A DNA stretch of 64,000 nucleotides from Halochromatium roseum. Its GTDB lineage: Bacteria; Pseudomonadota; Gammaproteobacteria; Chromatiales; Chromatiaceae. Every line of letters begins with the position of its first letter. Within the stretch, counting starts at the first letter, position 1. Position numbers and translations under genes: made by a program. Of this stretch, positions 9,570 to 17,841 are shown one piece after another. The stretch spans positions 62,001 through 126,000 of the forward strand of contig NZ_NHSH01000065.1 in assembly GCF_016653315.1 (NCBI RefSeq), written 5' to 3'. The notes beneath the pieces are model-generated. The model was not told the origin of the DNA and did no database searches. It saw only the letters and a program-made list of their open reading frames with translations.

Positions 9570-10037
9570 ATGAGCAGGCGGCACGGCTCGACACTCCCGC
9601 GCGTGGCGAGCCTGCTCGCCGCGCTCTTGTCCGGTCCGGCCCCGGCCGAGACCCCGCACACCTCATCTCCGGAAGGGACCGCCATGACCAGGATCCAGCT
9701 GATCGTCGGTGGCGAGACGCTATCCGCCACGCTCGACGACACCCCGGCGGGGCGCGACTTCGCCGCTCTGCTGCCGTTGGAGCTATCGCTCACCGACTAC
9801 CACGCGACCGAGAAGATCGCCGACCTGCCGCGCACGCTCGACACCCGAGGCGCACCGGCCAAGTACGCCCCGAGTGCGGGCGACATCACCTACTACGCCC
9901 CCTGGGGCAATCTCGCGATCTTCTACAAGCCGTTTCAGTCTTCCAGGGGACTGGTGCGCCTCGGTGCCTTCGACGGACCGATCGACGCCCTGCTGAGGGA
10001 CGGCGCCATCGCGGTCCGCATCGAAGCGGCCGAATAG
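9570..10037 (+). CDS. Exported cyclophilin-like protein
   Basis: The ORF starts 2 bp after the previous stop, which indicates tight translational coupling. It begins with a cleavable-looking signal peptide (basic start, then VASLLAALLSGPAPAE). The mature part is the small cyclophilin-like domain family: VGGETLSATLDDTPAGRDFA, then the DYHATEKIADLPR loop and the conserved GDITYYAPWGNLAIFYK segment, ending LVRLGAFDG. These domains share the cyclophilin fold but lack the prolyl-isomerase catalytic residues of true cyclophilins; their role is not well defined. They often travel with AraC regulators, CMD proteins and oxidoreductases, as here. Confidence 0.85.
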   Translation: MSRRHGSTLPRVASLLAALLSGPAPAETPHTSSPEGTAMTRIQLIVGGETLSATLDDTPAGRDFAALLPLELSLTDYHATEKIADLPRTLDTRGAPAKYAPSAGDITYYAPWGNLAIFYKPFQSSRGLVRLGAFDGPIDALLRDGAIAVRIEAAE

Positions 10038-10092
10038 CCGAGCGAGCCGCCCAGCCACACTGGAGCCAAGACAACGACTAGGAGAATGCCGC

Positions 10093-10326
10093 GTGCCCCA
10101 TGTCATCGTGAAGCTCTGGCCCGGCAAGACCGATGAGCAGAAGTCTCGGCTGACCGAGGCCATCGTCCGGAATGTGACCACCCTGCTCCACTCAAGCGAC
10201 GAGTCCGTCTCTGTCGCCATCCAGGAAGTGGCCTCGGACGACTGGACCGAGCAGGTGGTCGAGCCCGACGTGCTCGGCCAATGGGACAGACTCACCAAGA
10301 AGCCTGGCTACGTCCAGCAACCCTGA
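10093..10326 (+). CDS. pptA: 4-oxalocrotonate tautomerase family protein, PptA-like
   Basis: A 77-residue tautomerase beginning with a GTG codon followed by Pro, which becomes the catalytic N-terminal Pro1 after Met removal. The segment SSDESVSVAIQEVASDDW and the ending LTKKPGY line up closely with Escherichia coli PptA, which has the same length. Pro1 acts as a general base in keto-enol tautomerisation. It is the third gene of the cupin-CMD/cyclophilin-like cluster (55 bp gap, with AGGAG upstream of the start). Together they suggest processing of an unsaturated dicarbonyl or quinone-like compound, which is inference. Confidence 0.85.
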   Translation: MPHVIVKLWPGKTDEQKSRLTEAIVRNVTTLLHSSDESVSVAIQEVASDDWTEQVVEPDVLGQWDRLTKKPGYVQQP

Positions 10327-10350
10327 CACTCAACCGAGAAGAGGAAGATC

Positions 10351-10509
10351 GTGCAGTCAACGAGATCCACAGATGACCCAAGCCAGGAGGCCGACGCCGC
10401 CCCTGGACAGGGCGCCCGCGCTCAGATGAAAGAGGCCACGCTCGCCGTCGCGTCCGCGGCGAGGGCAGCTAATGGGGCCAGGTTCGATATAAGTTTGACT
10501 CCCCGTTGA
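10351..10509 (+). pseudogene. Short truncated ORF after the tautomerase
   Basis: A GTG-started frame with a good upstream purine stretch (GAGAAGAGGAAG) begins 24 bp after pptA. It reads about 38 plausible hydrophilic residues (ending QMKEATLAVASAARAA) and then runs straight into the dispersed repeat at 10467, where it stops. It looks like the first part of a fourth operon gene cut off by insertion or recombination at the repeat. I cannot name the original gene. Confidence 0.45.
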
Positions 10510-10550
10510 GCAAAGCGCAAGCCGAGCCTAATGCCCCTGAACGCCGGGCA
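10467..10550 (+). repeat. Dispersed direct repeat, copy 1 (~80 bp)
   Basis: This stretch (beginning AGCTAATGGGGCCAGG, ending GCCCCTGAACGC) recurs in the same orientation at 11955-12035 with about ten differences in 75 bp. The two copies bracket a 1.4-kb segment that holds an endonuclease relic and HigBA. Confidence 0.85.
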
Positions 10551-10567
10551 CCAATGCCCGCTCTCCC

Positions 10568-10602
10568 AACCCCGCTCCCGACTCCTCGGGGCGGGGTTTT
10601 TC
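10568..10602 (+). terminator. Rho-independent terminator
   Basis: The arms AACCCCGC (10568-10575) and GCGGGGTT (10591-10598) form an 8-bp stem with an inner loop, followed by a run of T. It would end transcription coming from the tautomerase operon. Confidence 0.7.
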
Positions 10603-10687
10603 GTGCCTGCCTGACATGGCTGACGCGCAATACCTTGATATAAAAGGAAAATATGCCCTTGCTCGAATTGTTTTCTAGCCCCAACCC

Positions 10688-11035
10688 CTACCGCCCCACA
10701 GCCATCGCCCGATGATCCGACCCCATCCACCGCCTACCCGTAACCGCCGGCGTCATCGCCTCCGCAAGCCCTCCCGCCGCCGGCCCCGCGACAAGAACGT
10801 GATCAATCGCACCACCGGGAAAGTCGCGCAGAACATAGCTCGAATCCAGCGCCCCTGAAAGCAATCGCGCGCTGGAATCCATCGCCAGCAACCGCGCGAG
10901 ACTATCGTCATAACCATCCAGCCCACCAGAACCACACAGCCCCTCGCAACGCCCATCGCTCGGCGCACAATCCACATCGGGATCAGAGCCAACCCGCAGC
11001 ACCCGACCCGGCGCCTGGATGTTCTTCGATGAAAG
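10688..11035 (-). pseudogene. C-terminal fragment of an endonuclease/exonuclease/phosphatase-family protein
   Basis: On the minus strand, from about 11035, an open frame reads SSKNIQAPGRVLRVGSDPD, then VLRDFPGGAIDHVLVAG and finally GRRWMGSDHRAMAV before a stop. The G-S-D-H near the C-terminus is the conserved catalytic Asp-His pair of the endonuclease/exonuclease/phosphatase fold. The N-terminal two thirds, with the catalytic Glu and Asp residues, are missing because an in-frame stop lies just upstream at about 11057. It is therefore a relic, sitting between the terminator and HigBA. Confidence 0.6.
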
Positions 11036-11308
11036 CCCGTCAATTCGGACTCATTCAAACGAAAGCGCCCCACCCTCATTTGATCCCTGCCTGAACACAG
11101 GCTTTGCCTTCCAGCCCTTGAGGGTTTGACCCGAAGGGGCTTTTCCGTGCCTGATGACCGGCGGCTTGAATTCCGACCACCGCTCCATGGCTTGATCGAG
11201 ACGCCCTCGCGAAACCGGGGCGTTTTACATTGGGTGCGGATCGGGACGGTTGGTGCGTGGGCTCGTCTTCCTGTTGCTGGTTGTATCGCGACGCGCTACG
11301 CTACACGC

Positions 11309-11587
11309 ATGATCAAAAACTTTCGGCATCGGGGCATCGAGCAATTCTTTCTGACGGGATCGAAAGCGGGCATTCAACCCCACCACGCAGCGAAGTTAGC
11401 GCGTTTGCTGACACAGCTTGATCGCTCAAAGGTACCCGAGGACATGAATGTTCCCGGTTGGCGGCTCCATCCCTTGGTCGGCGACTTAAATGGACATTGG
11501 TCTGTCTGGGTCAATGGCCACTGGCGTCTGACCTTCGCCTTCGAGAGCGAGAATGCCGTACTGGTCGATTATCAGGACTACCATTAA
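11309..11587 (+). CDS. higB: HigB-type toxin (RelE superfamily mRNA interferase)
   Basis: A 92-residue toxin of the plasmid-maintenance killer family. It starts MIKNFRHRGIEQFFLTG and contains the conserved LNVPGWRLHPL-like segment (MNVPGWRLHPLVGDLNGHWS) and the C-terminal WRLTFAFESENAVLVDYQDYH. HigB toxins cut mRNA on the ribosome. The start at 11309 is chosen because homologues begin with this MIK segment; the longer frame upstream has no similarity. The antitoxin gene follows 12 bp later, the toxin-first order typical of higBA. Confidence 0.92.
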   Translation: MIKNFRHRGIEQFFLTGSKAGIQPHHAAKLARLLTQLDRSKVPEDMNVPGWRLHPLVGDLNGHWSVWVNGHWRLTFAFESENAVLVDYQDYH

Positions 11588-11599
11588 CAGAGGTCGCTC

Positions 11600-11926
11600 A
11601 TGGGTGATATGTACAATCCGCCGCATCCTGGCGAAACGCTGCGTGACGATGTGTTACCAGCATTGGGTCTGACGGTGACCGATGCCGCGCGGCAGCTTGG
11701 GGTGACTCGCACGACGTTGTCGCGGGTACTCAATGGGCGCGCCGGGATTTCTCCCGACATGGCGCGGCGGATCGAGGCGTGGCTTGGCGTGGAAAGAGGC
11801 GGACGCGCGGATATCTGGCTTGGTATGCAGATGGATTACGACCTCTGGCAAGCACGGCGGCGACCACCGCCAAGCGTCGAAAAAGCGAGCTTAAAGTCCG
11901 GGGACATACTTAATTCCCCACACTGA
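11600..11926 (+). CDS. higA: HigA-type antitoxin (XRE family)
   Basis: A DNA-binding antitoxin with an N-terminal NPPHPGETLRDDVLPALG start and an XRE helix-turn-helix around residues 26-65 (VTDAARQLGVTRTTLSRVLNG). The following AWLGMQMDYDLW-like segment (IWLGMQMDYDLWQAR) completes the HigA core. The last ~15 residues are encoded by a palindrome-like sequence (11900-11919, GGGG...CCCC), so the native C-terminus has probably been replaced by an inserted repeat. HigA represses its own operon and neutralises HigB. Confidence 0.92.
   Translation: MGDMYNPPHPGETLRDDVLPALGLTVTDAARQLGVTRTTLSRVLNGRAGISPDMARRIEAWLGVERGGRADIWLGMQMDYDLWQARRRPPPSVEKASLKSGDILNSPH
11900..11919. repeat. Small palindrome-like element at the higA 3' end
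   Basis: GGGGACATACTTAATTCCCC, with matching GGGGA and TCCCC ends, supplies the last codons of higA. Similar short elements occur widely in bacterial intergenic DNA; here it looks inserted. No functional claim is made. Confidence 0.45.
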
Positions 11927-11954
11927 CCCCGCCTAACCACAGGCGTTAATTGCG

Positions 11955-12035
11955 AGCTAATGGGGCTGGGTCCGATATAAGCTTGAGGCCTCGCTGAGCA
12001 AAGCGTAAGCCGAGCCTAACGCCCCTGAACGCAAG
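11955..12035 (+). repeat. Dispersed direct repeat, copy 2 (~80 bp)
   Basis: Second copy of the repeat at 10467-10550, same orientation, sharing GATATAAG, TGAGCAAAGCG, AAGCCGAGCCTAA and GCCCCTGAACGC. It follows higA. Confidence 0.85.
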
Positions 12036-12106
12036 GACACGGGTTAGAATCCCGCCTGGGTACTCGTGAGCCGCGAGCCCGGTATCGAGCCTTGCGGCGC
12101 GAAAGG

Positions 12107-12325
12107 TAACAGACGCATCGATGCGTAGGCACGAAAACAGGCGAGAGGCGCATGACCTATGACCTCCGTTGGCTTCGACTGCACGGACTGATCGAGCGTA
12201 TCCCGCGCACCCAGCGCAATGAGATCGCCGACCTCGGCAAACGCGTGGCACTTTTCTACACCAAGGTTAACGCCCGGGTCCTCCGACCAGGTAACCCGGT
12301 CGATGAACCGCATATCTCTTGGTAA
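12107..12325 (+). pseudogene. Orphan C-terminal winged-helix fragment
   Basis: The plus-strand frame with ATG at 12152 reads MTYDLRWLRLHGLIERIP, then RNEIADLGKRVALFYTKV and VLRPG before a stop at 12325. This is a winged-helix-like pattern (recognition helix, then wing with T/R-rich turn) that I know as the C-terminal end of longer proteins, often in mobile contexts. In-frame stops lie just upstream (about 12104), so only about 60-70 residues survive. It is probably a gene remnant; the family name is not certain. Confidence 0.45.
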
Positions 12326-12430
12326 CACTCATGGCGTGGCGAGAATCTGGACGATGAGCCCGGGGAGATTCAGGGCAACACAACTCAGCTTAGCCTCATG
12401 CTCTTTACACCCTCCACTGTCGAACGGCTC
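12326..12430. other. Short spacer before the PfkB kinase
   Basis: About 100 bp between the fragment and the kinase. It probably holds the kinase promoter; I see no defined motif. Confidence 0.3.
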
Positions 12431-13396
12431 ATGCACATGGCCAATCCCGAAAACCGCCTTCAACACCCTGCTGCGTCGGGCCGCGCCGCCAAAATACTCG
12501 GCGTCGGCATCGCCACCTTAGACATCATCAATCAGGTCGAACGCTACCCGGCCGAAGATGACGAGGTGCGAGCACTGAGTCAGCGCATCGCGCGCGGCGG
12601 CAACTGCGCCAATACGCTCGCCGTGCTCAGCGAACTCGGCCACGCCTGCCGCTGGGCAGGCACCCTCGCCGATGATAGCGGCGCGGCGCTGATCCAACAG
12701 GACATGACCGCTCGCGGCATCGATCTGGACGCCGCTCAGATCGTGCCCGGCGGCGCAACGCCAACCTCTTACATCAGGCTCAGCCGCGCCACCGGCAGCC
12801 GCACCATCATCCACTACCGGGATCTACCCGAACTGACCGCCGCCGAGTTCGCGGGGATCGATCTCAGCAACGTCGACTGGGTACATTTTGAGGGCCGGAA
12901 CCCCAAGGAGACCGTGCAGATGATCGCCCGTGTCGCCGCCGAGCGCCCCGAACTGCCGATCTCGGTCGAGATCGAAAAGCCCCGCCCCGGCATCGAGGCC
13001 CTGTTCCAGCTCCCCGCGCCCGAAATCAGCCTCATCGTCGTTGCCCGAGCCTGCGCCGAGCAACAAGGCGCGCACGACCCAGAATCCTTTCTGCGACAGT
13101 TTGCAGCCCAATCGAACGCGAACTTACTGATCTTGCCCTGGGGCGCTCAGGGCGCCTACGCGCTCGTCAGCGGGCGCGATCTGCTCTTCGCCCCAGCCCA
13201 GCCACCAGCCAAGATCATCGACACCATCGCCGCTGGCGACGTCTTCAATGCAGCCGCCATCGCTGCCCTGCTCGATCAGCAACCGATCGACCAGGTATTA
13301 CAGACGGCCAACGCCCTCGCCGGCCACAGCTGCGGCCAGCTTGGCATCGATGGCATCGTCGAAAGTGCCAGAGCGGCCCAATTGATCCCCAAGTGA
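12431..13396 (+). CDS. PfkB-family carbohydrate kinase (ketohexokinase-like)
   Basis: A ribokinase-type sugar kinase of about 321 residues. The N-terminal part has the ILGVGIATLDIINQVERYP start and the RGGNCANTLAVLSELG stretch (the GGNxxN motif that contacts the sugar). The C-terminal ATP/anion-hole motif reads IDTIAAGDVFNAA, where most relatives have GAGD; the catalytic Asp is kept, but the first Gly is Ala. The order and spacing resemble ketohexokinases. Possible starts are 12431 and 12437. The gene stands alone, convergent with tas. The sugar substrate is not known. Confidence 0.85.
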   Translation: MHMANPENRLQHPAASGRAAKILGVGIATLDIINQVERYPAEDDEVRALSQRIARGGNCANTLAVLSELGHACRWAGTLADDSGAALIQQDMTARGIDLDAAQIVPGGATPTSYIRLSRATGSRTIIHYRDLPELTAAEFAGIDLSNVDWVHFEGRNPKETVQMIARVAAERPELPISVEIEKPRPGIEALFQLPAPEISLIVVARACAEQQGAHDPESFLRQFAAQSNANLLILPWGAQGAYALVSGRDLLFAPAQPPAKIIDTIAAGDVFNAAAIAALLDQQPIDQVLQTANALAGHSCGQLGIDGIVESARAAQLIPK

Positions 13397-13449
13397 CCAT
13401 GACGGCTGAACGCCCACCTAAGCCTTGCACTCACGCCGGTGGCGACGGG

Positions 13450-13544
13450 GTCGGGTGACGCCGCGGTGGGGTGTGCGCCGCAGGGAGCGGCGCTCAAGCC
13501 TACTTGGATGTATTCACGGCGTCCCCAGCGCGGCGTTACCCGAC
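13450..13544. repeat. Large inverted repeat (22-bp arms) between convergent genes
   Basis: The left arm 13450-13471 (GTCGGGTGACGCCGCGGTGG...) is complementary to the right arm 13523-13544 with two mismatches. Nested inside is a second dyad, GCGCCG...CGGCGC, flanking a GCCTACTTGGATGTATTCAC core. I have seen similar cores in repetitive intergenic elements of gammaproteobacteria. It lies between the convergent PfkB and tas genes and could also act as a bidirectional terminator. Confidence 0.75.
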
Positions 13545-13595
13545 CTCGGCGCCTGGCACCGCACCCGAACGAACATCGCACCATCCGCTCCGACT

Positions 13596-14642
13596 TCAAG
13601 GACTCGGATTCGGCTGACGAATATGGACCGCCTCGATCTCCCCTAACACCTCCTGACTCAGCTTCAGCTCAGCGCTGGACAAATTGCTCTCCAACTGCTC
13701 AAGGGTCGTCGCGCCGATGATGTTCGAGGTCACGAACGGGCGACTGGTGACGAAGGCCAGCGCCATCTGCGCCGGGTCCAGCCCATGCCGCTGGGCAATC
13801 GCACAATACTCTGCGGTCGCCCGCTCGGCCTCCGCATTCGAGTACCGATCGAAGCGCGAGAACAGCGTCAGCCGCGCACCCGCCGGTCGCGCACCATTGA
13901 GATACTTGCCGCTCAGCATCCCGAACGCTAATGGCGAATAGGCCAGCAGACCACAGTGCTCGCGCATCGCGACCTCGGCCAGGCCGACCTCGAAGCTGCG
14001 ATTCAACAGGCTGTAGGGATTCTGGATACTGACCATGCGCGGCAGGCCATGGGTCTCGGCCAAGGCCAGCATCCGCAGCGTGCCCCAGGGCGTCTCATTG
14101 GAGAGTCCGACATGCCGCACCTTGCCCGCCTTGACCAGATCATCCAGTACCTGCAGCGTCTCGAGCAGCGGCACGCTATCGTCCGTCTCCGCATGACTGT
14201 AGCCGAGCTGGCCGAAGTAATTGGTCTCCCGATCCGGCCAATGCAGTTGGTAAAGATCGATATAATCCGTCCGCAGACGCTTCAGGCTGGCGTCGAGCGC
14301 CGCCTCGATGTTGGCGCGATCCAGTCGCCGCCCCGGCATGCGCAGATAGTCGATCCAGTCGCCCGGCCCGGCGACCTTGCTGGCGATGATCAGGCGCTCG
14401 CGGCCACCGCGTTCGGCCAGCCAATTGCCGATGAAGCGCTCGGTCGCGCCCTGGGTATCGGCCTTCGGCGGCACCGGATAGATCTCAGCGGTATCGATGA
14501 AGTTGATGCCGGCGTCGACGGCGCGGTCGAGCTGTGCGAAGGCCTCGGCCTCGGTGTTCTGCTCACCAAAGGTCATGGTGCCCAGGCAAAGCTCGCTGAC
14601 CCGCAGGTCGGTCATCCCCAGGGGACGCTGATTCATACTCAC
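13596..14642 (-). CDS. tas: NADP(H)-dependent aldo/keto reductase Tas
   Basis: A 348-residue aldo/keto reductase nearly collinear with Escherichia coli Tas. It has the opening LGTMTFGEQN, IDTAEIYPVPPKADTQG with the catalytic Asp and Tyr, then RLIIASKV (Lys), YIDLYQLHWPDR (His) and SIQNPYSLLNRSFEVGL. The C-terminal QMALAFVTSRPFVTSNIIGA is also shared. All four catalytic tetrad residues are present. It reduces carbonyl substrates with NADPH; the physiological substrate of Tas is not settled. It is transcribed alone, towards PfkB. Confidence 0.93.
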   Translation of the reverse strand: MSMNQRPLGMTDLRVSELCLGTMTFGEQNTEAEAFAQLDRAVDAGINFIDTAEIYPVPPKADTQGATERFIGNWLAERGGRERLIIASKVAGPGDWIDYLRMPGRRLDRANIEAALDASLKRLRTDYIDLYQLHWPDRETNYFGQLGYSHAETDDSVPLLETLQVLDDLVKAGKVRHVGLSNETPWGTLRMLALAETHGLPRMVSIQNPYSLLNRSFEVGLAEVAMREHCGLLAYSPLAFGMLSGKYLNGARPAGARLTLFSRFDRYSNAEAERATAEYCAIAQRHGLDPAQMALAFVTSRPFVTSNIIGATTLEQLESNLSSAELKLSQEVLGEIEAVHIRQPNPSP

Positions 14643-14879
14643 TCCTGTTCGTTGGATCGTGACGCAGGTCGGTTGAGGTCGAAGCCGCTGAACTCAACCT
14701 AACTACAAGATATCATCTCTAATATGGGCTCGAATCGAGATGGCCTCAAACGAGATTCAGTTGACGCAAGCAGCCTCCGCCGCATCGCAGCGCCTCAGCA
14801 GGCGGACTTCCCCACTCGTTGCGCGATACTTGTGTCCGCAAGCGAGCGCGCATGCTGATCACCTCCGTGCTGACCCTTT

Positions 14880-15545
14880 ATGACGCTCGACCCCAGCCTC
14901 TTCACGCCGTTCGCGATCTGGACTGCCGTCATCCTCTACGGCATCTGTCTGCTCCTCGCGCTCTGGCTCGCACCCTGGCGCAAGCTCCTGGAGGCGCGCC
15001 TGACTCACGTCTTCTTCGGCGCCACCGTGGCACTGCTGTTGCTCTGGCAGATGGAGACGCAGGTCCAGCCTGGGCTGTCGTATCACCTGCTCGGCCTCAC
15101 GGCGGTCACCCTGATGTTTGGCTGGGGGTTTGCCGTCATCGCCGCCTCGCTGGCACTGCTCGGCATCACCCTCAATGGTGGCGGCGCTTGGGACGGTTTG
15201 GCGCTGAATGCGCTGGTCTCCGGCGTGCTGCCGATCAGCCTGACCCTCGCGTTGCTGATCCTGATTCGCCGCTTTCTGCCAAAGCAATTCTTCGTCTATG
15301 TGCTGGTCAACGGCTTCCTGACCGCCGGACTGGTCGGCGTTGCCATGGGCTACATGGCGGCCTGGCTGCTCGCCGGCTCCGGCGCCTACACCATGGCCGA
15401 GCTGAGCCAAACGGTCGTGCCATTCTTCCCTCTGATGTTCCTCCCAGAAGCGATGCTCAACGGCTGGATCATGGTGATCCTGGTTGCCTTCAGGCCGCAT
15501 TGGGTGTACTCGTTTTCCGATCTCGAGTACATCAAGGGCAAGTAG
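14880..15545 (+). CDS. CbiM-like integral membrane protein (orphan ECF-type S component)
   Basis: A 221-residue protein with about six or seven hydrophobic helices, related to CbiM/NikM proteins. The core patterns are HVFFGATVALLLLWQMETQ, SYHLLGLTAVTLMFGWGFAV and the glycine-rich LNGGGAWDGLALNALVSGVLPI. In true CbiM the mature protein begins Met-His, and that His binds cobalt; here the start (MTLDPSLFTPF) has no His, so classical cobalt uptake is doubtful. No CbiN, CbiQ or CbiO gene is nearby. It is followed by djlA after about 65 bp. Transport of a different ion, or a regulatory role, is possible. Confidence 0.72.
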   Translation: MTLDPSLFTPFAIWTAVILYGICLLLALWLAPWRKLLEARLTHVFFGATVALLLLWQMETQVQPGLSYHLLGLTAVTLMFGWGFAVIAASLALLGITLNGGGAWDGLALNALVSGVLPISLTLALLILIRRFLPKQFFVYVLVNGFLTAGLVGVAMGYMAAWLLAGSGAYTMAELSQTVVPFFPLMFLPEAMLNGWIMVILVAFRPHWVYSFSDLEYIKGK

Positions 15546-15611
15546 GTACGCCGTAGCAAGCGCCTCGCGCCTGTGGGTAGCGATGCACGATGAATGTCAG
15601 GAGCAGTGTCG

Positions 15612-16463
15612 ATGCGATGGGTAGGTAAGGTCATTGGCGGATTCATTGGGCTCGCCGCCGGCGGGCCTTTCGGCGCCATGCTGGGGGCCGCGCTCGGCCA
15701 TGGCGTCGACCAAGGCCTGAAGAAACTGCAGCGCAACGCGCAGCTGCCGCCGGGTGATCGGCAGCGCATCCAAAGCGCCTTCTTCACCGCCACCTTCTCG
15801 ACCATGGGCCATTTATCCAAGGCCGATGGGCGAGTCTCCGAGGCCGAGATCGCACTCGCCGAGAGCATCATGACGCAGCTTCGGCTCTCACCTGAGATGC
15901 GCAGCGCCGCCATCGAGTTGTTCCGACTCGGCAAGTCCGCCGATTTCGATCTGCCCGCCGTGATCGCGACCTTCCGCCGCGAATGCCGCGGTCAACGCTC
16001 GCTGATCCAGATGTTCCTCGAGATCCAGATCCAAGCGGCCTATGTCGACGGCGAGCCCACCTTTGCTCAGCGCCAGGTGCTGAGCCAGATTCGGGTCGGT
16101 CTGAACGTGCCCGAGATCCTCTTCAAGCAGCTCGAGACCCTGGTGCGGCTGCAGCGCAATTTCGCCGGTAGCACTGGCCCCCAGGGTGCCGGCAGCACGG
16201 GTCGCACGGGCGGCACCGGCAGCAGACGCCGCGCAGCAACAAACCGGGCCCCAAATCTCAGGGAGGCCTACGCCGTACTCGGCGTCACCCCCAAAGACTC
16301 CGACGCCACCATCAAGCGCGCTTATCGCCAACTCTTGAGCCAACACCACCCAGACAAACTAGTCTCGAAGGGGCTGCCCGAGGAGATGATGAAGATGGCC
16401 ACCCAGAAGACCCATGAGATCCGCCGCGCCTACGAGATGATCCAACGCGCGCGCGCCGCTTGA
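15612..16463 (+). CDS. djlA: Co-chaperone DjlA (TerB-like + J domain)
   Basis: A membrane-anchored DnaK co-chaperone of 283 residues. The N-terminus has a Gly/Ala-rich transmembrane segment (IGGFIGLAAGGPFGAMLGAALGH) typical of DjlA. A TerB-like domain spans about residues 50-170, then comes a Gly/Thr/Ser-rich linker, then a C-terminal J domain (about 210-283) with HHPDKL, the HPD motif needed to stimulate DnaK. The start at 15612 has AGGAG 8 bases upstream; an ATG at 15594 gives six more residues. DjlA is linked to envelope stress signalling in enterobacteria. Confidence 0.92.
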   Translation: MRWVGKVIGGFIGLAAGGPFGAMLGAALGHGVDQGLKKLQRNAQLPPGDRQRIQSAFFTATFSTMGHLSKADGRVSEAEIALAESIMTQLRLSPEMRSAAIELFRLGKSADFDLPAVIATFRRECRGQRSLIQMFLEIQIQAAYVDGEPTFAQRQVLSQIRVGLNVPEILFKQLETLVRLQRNFAGSTGPQGAGSTGRTGGTGSRRRAATNRAPNLREAYAVLGVTPKDSDATIKRAYRQLLSQHHPDKLVSKGLPEEMMKMATQKTHEIRRAYEMIQRARAA

Positions 16464-16471
16464 GCGCCTGA

Positions 16472-17687
<1,216 letters not shown>

Positions 17688-17699
17688 GGTCGTTACCTG

Positions 17700-17828
17700 T
17701 CATTCTTTCTCGGGTGCGGCTTGCCTTTGGTATCGGCCACGCAGAAAGACGATAAAATCAAGCGCCTCACTTTGCGCTTGCAAAGGCAGATGCCGTGATT
17801 CTTCTGTAATGCGTTCAATAAGATTCAT
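17700..17828 (-). CDS. DUF2281-type microprotein (42 aa), putative antitoxin remnant
   Basis: The minus-strand frame reads MNLIERITEESRHLPLQAQ, then a hydrophobic EALDFIVFLRGRY segment and a charged tail. The LPxxxxxEALDFVxFL pattern is typical of DUF2281 small proteins, which are found as antitoxin-like partners. It lies just downstream of the AAA ATPase gene on the same strand (13 bp after its stop) and may be co-transcribed with it. It is short enough to be missed by most gene finders. Confidence 0.6.
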   Translation of the reverse strand: MNLIERITEESRHLPLQAQSEALDFIVFLRGRYQRQAAPEKE

Positions 17829-17841
17829 AGGATTGACCTCA

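Noticed and set aside
12040-12054. A T-arm-like stretch (CGGGTTAGAATCCCG), possible tRNA end
   Set aside because: The TTC of the loop is altered to TTA and no acceptor stem or anticodon arm fits upstream.
14643-14879. Possible cobalamin riboswitch before the CbiM-like gene
   Set aside because: No B12-box-like conserved core was recognised by eye in this gap.
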